64,000 nucleotides of DNA, taken from positions 1,133,621 through 1,197,620 of the forward strand of contig JADCRB010000006.1 of NCBI GenBank assembly GCA_021464245.1. Direction: 5' to 3'. The stretch is from Carallia brachiata (Eukaryota > Streptophyta > Magnoliopsida > Malpighiales > Rhizophoraceae). The position numbers were made by a program, and so were the translations under genes. How positions within the stretch are numbered: the first letter of the stretch is position 1; every line of letters begins with the position of its first letter. This document shows, piece after piece, positions 23,704-36,264 of the stretch. Below the pieces are notes generated by a model that searched no databases, was not told the origin of the DNA, and saw only the letters and a list, made by a program, of their open reading frames with translations.

Positions 23704-25164
23704 AATCAACTCAAAATCATGCATTAAAATTGGTGTCTAATCATGTCTTATAGTACAAGTCAAATTTTAGAACTATCATAAGGTATTTTGGCGTAATCCC
23801 TTCATACAATGTCCTTCGGTATGATTTTATTCTTTTACTAAACTAATGTACATTAAATTTAGAGTATAAAATTAGTACTTACTCTACTTTATCTAATTTT
23901 ATTAGCTATTGAATTTTATAGATTATTGATTCAATAAATTATATTATAACTCCTTATAAAATCTCCTTTTCTTTAGCCAAGAAATTTTTTTGAATCAATA
24001 TTCATTAAAAACTACGGAATATTTTCCCATTATAGGGTGTAAATCTTCTATTAATCATTGAATTATCTTCAAATAGTTAATAAATATATGGCCTCATAAG
24101 TTGAGATCAAAAGATCATAAATTGTATATAAGATATTTCGTGATCTTAAATTTTGAAGAGTACTTATACAATTGTCACATGAGAAATTTTTTAAATATAT
24201 AAGTAGAGTTTTGTTTGAGAATTCTCACAATGGACCCATGCACTAAACTTATTACACAAACAAGTATCCACATATTTGTTCGAATATACTTTTATGACAA
24301 TCTGAGATAAACTGCATTTTTATAAAAAAAAAATTTATAATATGTGTTATTCTCTCGAATTTATCAATATCACATTCGTATAACACATTAATTAGGAATA
24401 TTTAAGAATGAAATTCTGATAGAATAATTATTTAGTAACTATAATTTAATATAATTATCAGTGCAAAGTATACTTACTTTATAAATATCTTTTTTTAGAG
24501 TATATTGATATTACTATTACGTACATATATAAATAATATTAAATATAAAACCTATCTTTTATTAAGTAATGGCATATACAAAGTATCTAAAATGAATAAA
24601 ATAAGACCATAACATTGTCGGAAACTATGCAAGGGAGATCTATTAGCTCTTGTTTAAAATTTATTAATAGGTCCTCAGGATACTATAATAATTAGAGTTT
24701 AAATTTTTATTTTAAAGGACTTAATTTTTAATTTTAAAAAAAAGAGTGTGAGATTTATAAGAAAAGAAAATTATTTATTGTATAATTAATGAATTAATGA
24801 ATCTTTAATAAACAAAAAGAACTTACCAATAGAAAAAATCTTCAGCCTTATAAATACGTAAAATAAGTAAGTAAGAGTAGTATATTATAAACTTGTCAAG
24901 AAAAATTGCACTCAATCACCTCATAAGATAAGTCAGAATATCTACACTGACTTCTTGAGTGAGTAAACCTAACAACCCAGCAGAGGTCACCAGACTATTT
25001 ATAATCTCTACGACTAACATATATTTAATCCTACCACTTGATTTACAGAAATTTAAACTTGTGTTTCTCACACGAAAATAAGTCTCCCTACCATCTCAAC
25101 TGCATGAGTGATGATTGCATTTATTTATGTATCTCGCCAAGCTCTACCCAATATTTCTACTTAA
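23704..25164. other. Gene-empty AT-rich stretch
   Basis: No gene or classifiable repeat seen. Confidence 0.45.
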
Positions 25165-25172
25165 ATTTCAAG

Positions 25173-25794
25173 TAAAGAAACGCAGATAGACATTAGACAC
25201 GAATATGTACCAAACACAGACACATATTGGATACGGACGCTTGTTAGATACAGTATAAACATGTGTTCGACATGCCAACAACGTGTCCGCCAAAGAAAAT
25301 TTAAAATAAAAAATCGGACATTGCACAAACATATCAATGACACGTTTAAGATACGCCGAAAACACGTTTAGTATACACTGAGGACACATTTAGGACACGT
25401 CCAAGATACTTGTTTTTGAAAAAAAAAAAGTGAAAAAAAATTTTAAAAAAATGGGAGGGGGATTTTTTTACTTTTGTATTCAAATATTATATTCTCATGT
25501 ATTTGTATATATTATGTGGTTTATTATTTTCAATTTTAATTATAAACATTAAACTTAACTTGAAAGTAATGATGTGATTATAAATTAAAGCTTATTAGTG
25601 TATTTATTTTCATAAATAATATATGATAATAATTATTAAACAATATTACGTAATTTTAACAATAATATTTGTTTGAATATATATATATAACCGTATCTAT
25701 ATCGTGTAATGTTCTAATTTTATTTAAAATTGAAGTGTTGTCGTGTTTATATCTGTCATATCTATATCGTCATAACCACATCTATACAACCTAG
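25173..25794. mobile_element. hAT-type MITE (622 bp) with perfect 8-bp target duplication
   Basis: Flanked by ATTTCAAG at 25165-25172 and 25795-25802. The left end carries repeated GACAC(G/A)-type words (GACACGAATATG, GACACATATTGG, GACACGTTTAAG). The right end carries their complements (TATCGTGT, GTCGTGTTTATATC). The termini TAAAGAAACGC and, inverted, CTAGGTTGTATAG are weakly similar. An exact 8-bp duplication is the hAT signature. The minus frames at 25161-25389 are repeat artefacts. A right-end fragment of the same family lies at about 61580-61690. Confidence 0.75.
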
Positions 25795-25802
25795 ATTTCA
25801 AG

Positions 25803-26995
25803 AGTGTTACACCCTTCTTAGTCATTTTTGAGTCTTGCAGGTACTTAGTATGCCCTAGATATTGAACCCGAAGCCATCAATCAATGTTCAGTTTGGAAAA
25901 ACTATTATTAGACTGAAAAAATACTTAAAAGATAAAAATGATATTAAAGTAATATAATTTATTTTTTAAAAAAAAGGATAAATAGTTAGAAGCCTTTAAA
26001 AAGATTGTGTGGTCATTTTACTATGTAATTAACTTGATAGAATTAGGAGAGTTGGTTCTTTAATTGTTCATACACGTGACAAATGAAGATCTCATTATAT
26101 ATCTATGAAGAGTTTCATTATATGGCAAAATTAAAAAGTTGTTTAGACAGTATTTAAACTGTAATAATAAGTATATTTTGTGTAAACATATAAAAAATAA
26201 AAATTGAAAAAATAATAATATTTTTTCATTTCTTTTTATCATTATAGTCATATAAAATATACTCCTCATTGCAATCTAAATACTGTCTCGATAATTTTTT
26301 ATTTGGCCATAAACATTTACTGATCTAGGAAAAGCTGATGCGATGAAACTTAATTTATAGAGTATGAATTAAATTTTTATCGTATTGGTCAATTGATTTG
26401 CTAAGTTCATGAAAACGTAGGGAATCAGATTTACTTAAAATTCTCTTTAAGCTTTTATTTCTCGCTGGTTGTCCAAAGTCAATTATTCCTTTTTGCCTTC
26501 AGCACCCATGTGCCTTTAATTGCCTTGAGAAGTCACCGACTCTCAAGTCCGTACCGTCTAAATCGTTACCAAAAATGTTTTCTATTAATTAAAAGGGGCA
26601 TGTTCTATCTCATGACTAATTTAATGAGTAATACGCAATTTATTATTGTGTTGTCCCAAAAGATAAAAAGAAACGTATTATTGTGCAATTATATGTTGGT
26701 GTTAATTTATTGTACATCGGAGCCAAAGGAAAAAAAAAATGATTTGGATTCACCAAACTCAAAGTAATGGGCTGGTTTTCTTCATCTCCACGCTTAAAAC
26801 CCATTTCCACACTAAGTGTGTTACAGCTCGTCAGTACACTAGGAAAAATCTGGCCAAACTGAAGCAGTGCTCAATTTACCATCACAAATTCAAAGGGAAA
26901 ATAATTCTCAGTTTTATTTGTTCGCTAAATATCCGCATTGGGCATCTCTTTATTCGATAAAGATCCCTACTTTCGAAGCTTTTAATTGTTCTTAT
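25803..26995. other. Gene-empty AT-rich stretch
   Basis: No gene recognised; short frames match nothing known. Confidence 0.45.
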
Positions 26996-27457
26996 TAGTG
27001 TTGTAAAAATCAGATTAGAACTGGTGACCGTCAAGTTTTTAGTCTGATTTAAGCTTAGTTCTTGACCAGTTTGAGAACCGGTCAAATCCGGCCAAAACTA
27101 ATCAAAAGCTGGTGAAAATCAACAAAAATGGATAAAAATTAGGCGGTTGAATTTGCCAAATCAGACTAAAAAAAAAATAAAAATTTGACTCTAAACTTTA
27201 TTAAAATTATAATTTAAGACTAAAATTTATATAAAATGTTCAATTTAGTCCTAAATATTATCAAAACCTTCAATTTTGTTCTTACAACTAAAAAATTAAT
27301 ACCTAATCACCATTTATAAATATTATTTTTTTCAATTAATTTTATAAATATATATTTATTAATAAATATCAGTTCTACCAGTTAAATTGGTTAGACTGAT
27401 TCAACCGTGACCCACTAATCATTTCGGTTCAATAGTTGATCTAGTTTTGACAACCTT
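26996..27457. mobile_element. hAT-type 'CCGGTT' MITE, copy 2
   Basis: Left end TAGTGTTGTAAAAATCAGA and inverted right end AAGGTTGTCAAAACTAG. Inside are the same eroded GAACCGGTCAAATCCGGC and GGTTAGACTGATTCAACC words as in copies 1 and 3, and the length is close to copy 3. Target duplication not recognisable. Confidence 0.6.
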
Positions 27458-29716
27458 GCTTTTGACTATTATGAAGTTTGGAAGCCATTAATGTTGGGGT
27501 TTGCAACAAAAATTCGAAGTGAAATATATTTTATAGATCAAGGGTATTGTTGGTACGAAAACTAGATATGACATATAAATTATATGCCAATATAATATAT
27601 AATAGATTAAACTACTTGTTATATTGTATTTGGATAGTATCAAATAACATAAAATAATTATTCTGATGATATGAGACAAAATAGTATAGCATATCAAAAT
27701 AATTTTTTTACCCTTAGAAATAATTGATTTCATTTATTATTAATTTTAACATTTTTGATTAAAAATAATTAAAATTAAGCAAAGAAAAGGGATCAACTTT
27801 TTTCTAAAAAAAAATTTCTTAGGAAAAAAGTTAAATAAATTCCAGGATATAAAATTTCAAATTTATATAAAAGAGGTTCATTGAAAATTATAAAATGAAA
27901 ATCAAAGATGAAGGAACAAGAGAGGGAAAGAGAGAGAGAGAGAGAGCCAGAGAGGAAGGAGGGGAGAAAGGAAAGAGAGACATGAGGAACGAGAGAAACA
28001 AGAGGGAGAAGAGAGTGAGAGAGAGAAAGGAGGCTGGGTAGAGAGAGGAAGTAGTAGAGAAAAATAAGTTTTTTAATTTTATATTAATTTTTAAATAATA
28101 TTTAAAATTTATTTTATTTAAGCGGATATTTTAATAAATATATAATTTGTCAATATTATCCCATGATATGTAATAGACCAACTCATAGGAGTAAGAGATA
28201 TAATACTATTTAATATTCATAGGATAGTAAGTCCACATTAATATTTTCTATGTCTATCTTATTAAGCAATCAAACATAAACTAAAATAGGATAATTGACT
28301 TTTAACCTATATTATCCTATCCTAGCCTTTGAAACAAATGCACCTCTAGTGATTTGTAACTTTACACTTCATTAATTTTGTAACTACATTACATAAACAC
28401 GCAAATTTGACACATTATTCATACATGTGAGACACAATTTGATAGGTTCATAACGTTTTTTTTTTTTTTGAGACATGCATTTATTCAATAGATAATTACA
28501 CGTTTTATATGGGTTATTTTTCATGTTTTGGTTTAAAAACTAGGATATATACGTATACATATTTTATGTTCATCATTATTAGTTAAAGAAATAAATTAAG
28601 TATTTTAAATTTATTTATTATCAATATAATAATTCTAAGACTATTAATTGCATATTTATACCTACTAAATCAATAATTAGGATCACTATATATCTATATG
28701 TAAGTTGATAAAGTCAAAATTGAAAGAAAATCTCTGCCTTTCTCTCTCAATCATGTGGCAACTTTTCACAAGTTGCAAATTAAAAATAACATTAAATATT
28801 TTATAATCATAAAAAATCTATTACAATTAGAATTAGGATTCTATATAAATTCAATTATAATCAAATAATAATTTTATTGATTTATATTTTCTTACTTTGA
28901 CTATAATTAAATCTTTATGACTATAAAATTTTCTAATAAAATAAAATAATAAGAAAGAAAAACTATTATCAAATTCTCTTCTTTAAGAAAGAAAACAATT
29001 TAAAAAAGTCTCTTAAATTTATCTATCTTCTATTAAAAAAGAAAAAGAGAATTATAATTTTTCTCCAAAGAAAAAGAAATTAAAAAATTCCAAATCTATC
29101 TTTTTTTTCCTGAAAAAGAAAAAAATCCTTTATATTTTCATAAAATTTTTTTAAAATATTCCTAAAAAAATAACACTCAAAATTATTTTTTTTTTTTTTT
29201 CTTTTAAATAAAATAAAATAAATTAATAAATAAATTAATAAATATTATTAAATTTACACATCACGCGGTCTATTACTAATATATGTATACATGCAGTCAT
29301 TTACCTACCGGGAAAACCTATTTTGGCCCAGCATTTCCCTTCCTTTAACTTTGCCGTTAATGGTCAATAAATTTAGTGTTTTCTGTCTTAAGATCCGCTG
29401 TTGTTATTCCAACAAAATACAAGTTTCAACCTTTTTTTTTTTTTTTTTTTTTTGTTTCCTTGCTTTCAACCAAAATTACACAAACTTCGGCTTTATATCG
29501 AACATTTTACGTGCATAATTTTCTTGCAAGTTTGGGACGGGGTATTATATTACCGTGCCATTGTAAATTCGAAATATAATACTATAGAACAAAAAAATAT
29601 ATATCACACTGTGAGATTAGAATATATAGAATGAGTGAATGTGTGAATATATATGAGGTTGCAGTATTTGGTGTACTTAAACACATACGAATCATTTTTT
29701 TGGGGACAACAATATA
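27458..29716. other. Gene-empty stretch with purine tract
   Basis: A GA-rich tract at about 27905-28065 (runs of GAGAGA with AGGAAGG). The surrounding 27530-28350 may be an old MITE, but its ends do not pair convincingly. A run of about 23 T lies near 29430-29453. No genes. Confidence 0.4.
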
Positions 29717-30756
29717 TAGATATGTCAAATGGGTCGAGTTGCACGTAAGTTGGCACGGCCTAACATAATATAAGCCAAGCCAAGTATAATCTAGTATAAA
29801 CAATATCAAATTTAGGTCAAGCATGACTTGCTCTTAGGGGTTGGGCTTAGACTCCATGGCACGTGGGCCAGACTTGACACAACCTATGATGGGCCCGTGC
29901 CTAAGCACGATCCGAGTCCAAGTACGGTTCGAGCCTAGGCACGATCCATGTATGGCCCAATCCATGCATGACCTACTCAAAAATTGGTAGAAAATCAAAT
30001 AGATATGTAGGCAATAAGTCTTGAACCTAGTTGAAAAACTAAGATTGGTCTCTTTGCCACTAAAATAAGAGTAGTGATTTAAATACTTTCTATATTTTTA
30101 AACTCCCATTTAGGATAATACTGTACTATTTCATAATTTTTTTTTTAAATCATCAATCATAAAAAATAGAGCTAATATTTATATGGTATACTTATTTGCA
30201 TTTCAGTGAAAATGTATGAAATTATATATTATATATATTATATTGAGCATTAGTAATATGAAATTAAATCTTTGATCCAAGTTTAAGAATTTTGATTGAA
30301 ATTTTATTTTTATTAATTAGATTAAATGTAAAAATATTTTTTTTATATATATTTTTTTGGTTAAATTCTAAAAGTGTAATTGGTTGTTTTAGATCCCAAG
30401 TTTAAATATTAATCTTTTAAAAAAGAAAGGTTTTTAGTCTTCCACTCAAATTGTATATTTATTTATTTATGAACCATGCATGACACAATTTAAGTATAAT
30501 GAACAGATTAGATATGGTGGGGAACAATTTAAGCACGAGGAAAGGCCCAGACACGACACAGTATGGAGCTCGATCACGACACGACATAAGTTTATAGTGC
30601 CAGAGCATTTGGGCCATGCTGGGCTCATTGTCTAAATTTTTAAGTACAGTACGATATAATACAAAAGATAAATGAGTTGTGTCTTGGCTCTGAGGAAAAC
30701 GTTTGGGCTTTAAAAAAAAAGGTCGTGTCACTGGCATGGCGTATTTGACATGTCTA
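29717..30756. mobile_element. Non-autonomous hAT-like element, copy 2 (1,040 bp)
   Basis: Starts TAGATATGTCAAATGGGTCG and ends with the inverted match CGTATTTGACATGTCTA. The interior matches copy 1 (11283-12368), including a shared AGTCTTGAACC...TATATGGTATACTTATTTG section. Flanking octamers ACAATATA and ATAATACA agree at six of eight positions, compatible with an eroded 8-bp hAT duplication. Confidence 0.7.
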
Positions 30757-31743
30757 ATAATACATGGGATTTTATTATAAATGAAATTAATGTTCTTGTA
30801 ATATTATTATCTAAATATTAATATTTTCTTATTAAATAAAATAAATTGTAATTTTCAGACATATTATGCCACAAAATTACTTAAATTTAACTTTTTAACC
30901 ATAACTAATAAAGGTAAAAATATAAAATATAAAATATCCATATTTGATTGGTAAATTTATCAAACATAAAAATTTTTCACAAATTGATTATGACTGCAAA
31001 TTATAAACATATTGGAAAAATTTAGCAATTAATACGATCTTTATATCTATTTAGTCCAAATATAAAATAATAGGGGCAAAAGTGAATTAAACTTTTATGC
31101 ATGTATTACTTCTCGACCACAACATAAAATTACAACTTTCTCCACCGAAATGTAAGACTAAACATAATTTGACACAATATTCTAACGCTTCAAATGGGTA
31201 ATGCAAGATTAAGTCAAAGATTTTTTTTTAGTTAGTTAGCTCCAACTAGCACTCGAACTTGAGATTATCAATTCTCAAGACAATTCCAGCACTAATTGAA
31301 CTTTAGCTTATTGGTTAAGTATAAGGATCAATTTTATCCAAAATCTTTTGCAGTTTATTAATTTTTACCGATGACATTTTTTTTTTTGTGAAAATTGGTC
31401 TATCACGTTACCTTTGTCATACTAAAATGCCCTCTTCATTTATCCGTAGAGTATTTTCTACTTTTAAATTGAAAAGTTTAAATCTCTATCTTTGTGGCTA
31501 CATTAGCTTAATTATTTTTATTCAACTATGTTGATGTTTATTTCAAGGAAAATACACAAACAATATGAATTTGCAAGTAGCTTAACAAACTTGAGGAATA
31601 AATAATGGAGTAATGGTGCACTTTGTTATAGTATGTTACATTTTATTTTCAGTTCAACATGCAATATCAGAATAAAATTTTCTTCCCAAAGAAAGTAAGA
31701 TGTAACTGCACAATAATTTATCTTGAAGCATCACAACAAAACT
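30757..31743. other. Gene-empty stretch with possible SINE scrap
   Basis: At about 31219-31330 the minus strand has a box B-like CTCAAGTTCGAGTGC, a box A-like TTAGTGCTGGAA and a following A tail (31219-31228), suggesting a short minus-strand SINE. Nothing else recognised. Confidence 0.4.
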
Positions 31744-31746
31744 TAA

Positions 31747-32210
31747 GGTCTGTTTGATTTCCCTATTACTGACCATTGCTACTGTTGCAGATCATTAATT
31801 ATTGTTACTAATTGCTGATTGTTGATACTTATTTTTGTTACTGATAAATAAAATAAAATTATAGTATTTGATTAAACTAATAATACAAGTTGATGTTAGA
31901 ATGACAAATGATAATTATGGATACTTTAAGAAAAAGAGAAAAGTTACAAAATATTGTAAGGGTTACTATAGTTAAAAAATATTTATTGTTTCTCCCAAAA
32001 GCAACTTCAAACTACTTTCTCTATCAGTCATTGTTAAAGCAAACAACAGCCCTTTCTTTTTGGTACAGAACGACCCTTCAAGTAAACTGAAAATAGTTTC
32101 CCTTTTTTTTTTGCTAATCAATTGACTAAAAAATTTAATCAAACTTCTTTACAACCTTTTTTTTTTAAAAAAAACAACAACAATACTCTTAAACAATAAA
32201 AACAAACACC
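31747..32210. mobile_element. Tourist-like MITE, copy 1
   Basis: Preceded by TAA (31744-31746). The left end is GGTCTGTTTGATTTCC and the inverted right end is GGTGTTTGTTTTTATTG. It shares the internal ACTGATAAATAAAATAAAATTATA section with copy 2 (40765-41593). The right-hand TAA has been lost. TIR sequence and TAA duplication point to PIF/Harbinger. Confidence 0.6.
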
Positions 32211-32288
32211 AAGTTTGGTATATTATTCTTTTTAAAATGATATTGGAATTATAATTTTATAGGTTATTATATCCATATACATATGCAT

Positions 32289-32599
32289 TGTTAGAATCTG
32301 TTAGTGTATAATTAGAATCAATCAGAGATCCTGTACGATTTAACAAATCATTTTTTATATGATCTTGATATTATTGTCATTATTTGTAATTATCTTCCTT
32401 TCCTTTTCATGTGCAGTCATCTTTTCCTATATGCATTACTTTAAGAGGTGACCTCAATTTATATAAAAGGGCTGTATATGAAAAAGAAAGGAAAATAATT
32501 ACAAATAATGACAATAATATCGAAATCATATCAATAATGATTTGCTGAACCCTATAGGATCTCTAATTGATTCTAGCCATACACTAATAGATTCCAACA
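32289..32599. repeat. Palindromic (head-to-head) LTR pair
   Basis: Plus-strand LTR text at 32289 to about 32420 is the reverse complement of 32470-32599. Both arms carry ATTATTGTCATTATTTGTAA and TAGAATCAAT(C/T)AGAGATCC in opposite orientation. About 130 bp per arm around a 50-bp centre can fold as a hairpin. Confidence 0.85.
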
Positions 32600-34500
32600 C
32601 ACCCCTCAAACTTAAGATAGTAAAATGGCCAACTTGGGTTTGGAAACCAAATCAGAGTGCCATTCAGGTGGATGAGCCTTGTTGAAAATATCAATAGTCT
32701 GATCAGCTGGCAAAAAATAAAAACTAACAGATAATAGTTGGCACAACGTGCTAACAAACAAAATGACAGTCATTTTCAATGTGCTTGGTCCGCTCATGAA
32801 AAATATCATTGTGAGCAATCGGTACGGCACCATGATTGTCACAATAAATGGGTGTGGCTAAAGAGTGTATAATACCCATATCCCCTAGGAGCCATCAAAG
32901 ATATAATAACTCAGATGTAGTATCTACAAGAGCCCGATATACATCTTCAATATTAGATTGAGCTGTAACTATTTGCTTCTTGCAATGCCAAGAAATGAGT
33001 GAATTCCCCAAAAAGAAATAATATCCTGTTGTAGAACATCTGTCTGTAGGATCATCTGCCCAATCAGTATTAGAATAGGTCTGCAATTCAAGTGATGAGT
33101 GAGTAGAGAAACAGAGTCCCTCAAATATAGTTCCCAAGATATAGCAAAGAATATGAAGAACAACAACCTAGTGAGTAGACTGAGGTGTTGCCGTGAACTG
33201 ATTGACCATATGTATAATATAAGTAATGTCTGGTCGAGTAATAGTGAGATATACTGAACTCCCAACAAACTGTCGATAAAAAGTAAGATCCTTTAATAGT
33301 GTGTCATCAGTGGGAGAGAATTTGACATTGTACTCAAGAGGCGCAAAAATTTTGCTATCACTGATCCTTGCTAGATTGAGCAAATTAGAGGCATATTTGA
33401 CTTAAGACAAATAGTATCCTATAGCATTAGAAGAAACTTTTAAACCTAGAAAATAATTGAGTAAATCAATATCCTTTATCTCAAATTGTTGATTGAGATA
33501 TCGCTTGATATCATTAATGCCCTGCAAATCATCTCCTATGATAATCATATCACCAATATAAAGTAAAAGCAGAATGATTCCATTAGCACTTTTATGCATA
33601 AACAAAGCAATATTATAAGAGCTAAAAGAAAAGCCAAACTAATGCATAGTTGTATTGAATCTGGCAAACCATGCTTGAGGTGTCTATTTGAGGCCATAGA
33701 GTGCTTAGTGGAGATGACAGACCATGTTAGGTAATGGTCATATCCAGGTGGAGGTTGCATGTGAACCTCCTCTGTAAGATCTTCATTAAGAAAGACATTT
33801 TTAACATCTATTTAAAAGAGCTTCCAATGTCGAACGCCAATAACTGCTAACAACTCCTAATTGAAGTAAATTGTGCTACTAGAGCAAAGGTTTCCTTATA
33901 ATCAATCTCATACTCCTGAGTAAGCCTTTGACCACCAACTGAGCTTTATACTGCTTAACAAATCCATAAGATTTTGTATTGATCTTGTAGACCCACGTGC
34001 ACCCAATAGCTGATTTACCAGAAGGTTGTTCAACCAAATCCCAAGTGTGAGTTTTAGATAAGGCCTGCAATTCCTCGACCATTGCTTGTTGCCAAAGAGG
34101 GTGAGCACTTGCTTCTTGATAAGTTGGAGGTTTATATAAAGTGACAATGGTAGAGTAAATAACAAAATCTTTAACGTGAAAGGGTAGTTTACTCACTTGA
34201 GATAAACGACGTTTAGGTGGAGGCTTAGAGAAAGACTCAGAGAAAGGTGCAGGATCCACAGGCATGGAAGATACTTCAGGATTAGCCGGTGGTGGGCTAC
34301 CGGTGAATTTGTAATGAAACCAAAAGGAAAAGAATCTATGGGAGGAGGAGATTGTGGTGAAATTTGAGAATGTACAATGTTTGTCAACAAGTCGATAAAA
34401 GGATCCACGAAAGATGATTGTTAGGAAGCATTTCACTAAAAGGTAAAAAGAGAAGAAAACATCTTATGTTTCCAAAAAATGACATGACAGTGAACACGAA
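32600..34500 (-). pseudogene. Copia pol remnant: integrase end, reverse transcriptase, RNase H
   Basis: Reading right to left: the last bases of integrase (HVIFWKHKMFSSLF, about 34440-34480), a proline-rich spacer, then RVT_2 reverse transcriptase with HPLWQQAMVEELQAL, HTWDLVEQP, GCTWVYKIN and KQYKAQLVVKG, which corresponds to the RYKARLVAKG box. The catalytic box reads YIGD at 33550-33561 instead of YVDD, so a metal-binding Asp is lost. The LYLTITRPDI-type region is present as VYLTITRPDITYIIHMVNQF. RNase H follows with YSNTDWADDPTDRCSTTGYY and SLISWHCKKQ. Several frame changes and stops separate these pieces. Part of the dead element, not a host gene. Confidence 0.9.
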
Positions 34501-34507
34501 GATGTTT

Positions 34508-34695
34508 GAGAGAATAATATTTGTATATACATTACATTGAAAGGTGACATCAATTTATACAGGAGGACTGTATATGAAAAAGGAAGGAAGATAATTACAA
34601 ATAATAACAACAATATTGAAATCATATCAAAAATGATTTGCTGAATCATACAGGATCTCTAATTGATTCTAACCATATACTAATAGTTTCTAACA
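34508..34695 (-). repeat. Copia 5' LTR
   Basis: Starts TGTTAGAAACTATTAG on the minus strand, contains a TATA-like TGTATAAATTG, and shares its first 150 bases with the LTR at 32433-32599. The inner end is inferred from TATTCTCTCA near 34508. Confidence 0.7.
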
Positions 34696-34700
34696 TGTAT

Positions 34701-36264
34701 AAGTATATCTCATGAATCAAATCTCATTATGAGGTGTATTTAAAAAAAAAATTATTGTGTTGTATATGTAAAATAGATTTCAAAATTTTTTAAAAGTCAT
34801 ACATATAATAATTTTTTTTTCGGTAAATACTAATGAGTAGTTTGATAGTAAAAAAAAAATAATTCATATATATTTTTATGTATTATTTTAATTATTTTAA
34901 TTTATATTTTTTTAGATATTACATTCCATAGATATGATATATATTCTTTTAAATTCTTAACAAAATATTAATTATCATTATAAAAATTATAATTATAAAT
35001 TATATGTTGAAAAAAATACTAAATTTATTAAAAATATTGAATTATATATATATGGCAGTATTACACGAGCTGAATATTTTGTCCTGTAATATCTTGGCTA
35101 CTCCTTTTTTTTTTTACAAAAATTAAAATCTAAATATTATTTAGTGCTACTGTAATTATACTTAATAATACCTTAATTTTAATTTAAAATAAAGAGTATA
35201 ACGTATATGAAATTTTCCTATGTATACTTAGTAGTGTTTCTTTTTTTTTTTTTTTGTGTTAAGGGAATCAAGGTATTGCCCACTCCCTTTTTATTTTTGA
35301 CTAAAAAAATTATTTTATAAATATAACGGTCATTCGATCCTAAGCCCCTTTTTGTTCCCACAAATCTTTTTTGCATGTATATTATAATTGGATATAGGTC
35401 ATATATATATGCTTTTTTTTTTGAACTTTGTATATTTCTGTGTTTATGAAGAGCTGTCTGTGTCCCTTGCCTGTGAATCGTGTCAATCGGACCACAAAGT
35501 TTGATATTGCGATCAGGTTGGACCCACATGTGACTCATAGTTAAGTCAATTAATTAGAAGTTTTGTTTTTATTTAAACATAAATTAATTAATTAAAAAAT
35601 TTTAAAAAAAAATCTTAATTATCTTTTATTAATATATTATTACTATTATTTAAATTATAAAGTTCATCACAAACTCTTTTGACTAAAAAAAAAATCACAA
35701 ACTCGCCGCACCTAATTAATTAGAAGTTGAATAAATAGAAGCTGATTAAAACCCATGTTTCAGACCCCACCGGTCTTTACAAGAAAGTACAATCTTGATG
35801 AGGCAGTGAACTTTTACGAAATCACAAGTCAAGAACCCCCACCATGACATGGGGTCCATTTCCGTCATTTGCTTTTCAATCTCCGAAAACACGGTAACAA
35901 AGCGTAGAAACCGAGAAGCCTCTGCTTCTGCCAAGTTCCGAGCTTTGTTCTGCTCCACAATCTGACTTTTCCTGCGGCTCCACCATCTTGCCCACCTGGC
36001 CCCCAACCCTCTCTTCTCTCGCTGGACTGCGGAAGGAGTAGAACAGAGTCAGAATCAATGAAGAATTGGGTAAAATTCTAGCCAAGACTTTTTGTATAGT
36101 GTAATCACAAACTCCTATCCACAATATCACTGTCCCTTGATCTTCACTCCATTACTCCAACCAAAACCCAAAACCCCATCACACCAACTTCGGATGAATA
36201 AACCCTGTTAGGTGTTCTTTCCTTTTTTTCAGGATAAAAAAATTTTATCTTGGAGGGGTTTTAA
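34701..36264. other. Upstream region of the IRX7-like gene
   Basis: AT-rich to about 35700. From about 35750 the composition changes to mixed and pyrimidine-rich (CACTCCATTACTCCAACC near 36147), as expected for a plant core promoter and leader. No convincing TATA box was identified. Confidence 0.45.

Larger units (their letters stand above)
32289..34695 (-). mobile_element. Defective Ty1-copia retrotransposon with inverted LTR ends
   Basis: Minus-strand copia element. The 5' LTR begins TGTTAGAAAC at 34695 and runs to about 34508. The pol remnant follows. A polypurine tract (TTTGAGGGGTG on the minus strand, plus 32600-32610) directly precedes the 3' LTR, which starts TGTTGGAATC at 32599. That LTR is cut short near 32433 and joined to a plus-strand copy of the same LTR (32289 to about 32420, starting TGTTAGAATC). 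Both outer ends are therefore LTR starts. The five bases outside are TGCAT (left) and TGTAT (right), possibly one target duplication with a mismatch. No primer-binding site, gag or protease remains, so most of the 5' interior is deleted. Confidence 0.85.

Noticed and set aside
33879..34436. 185-codon minus-strand frame as a host gene
   Set aside because: It contains the copia reverse transcriptase KQYKAQLVVKG box and integrase-adjacent text, so it belongs to the retrotransposon.
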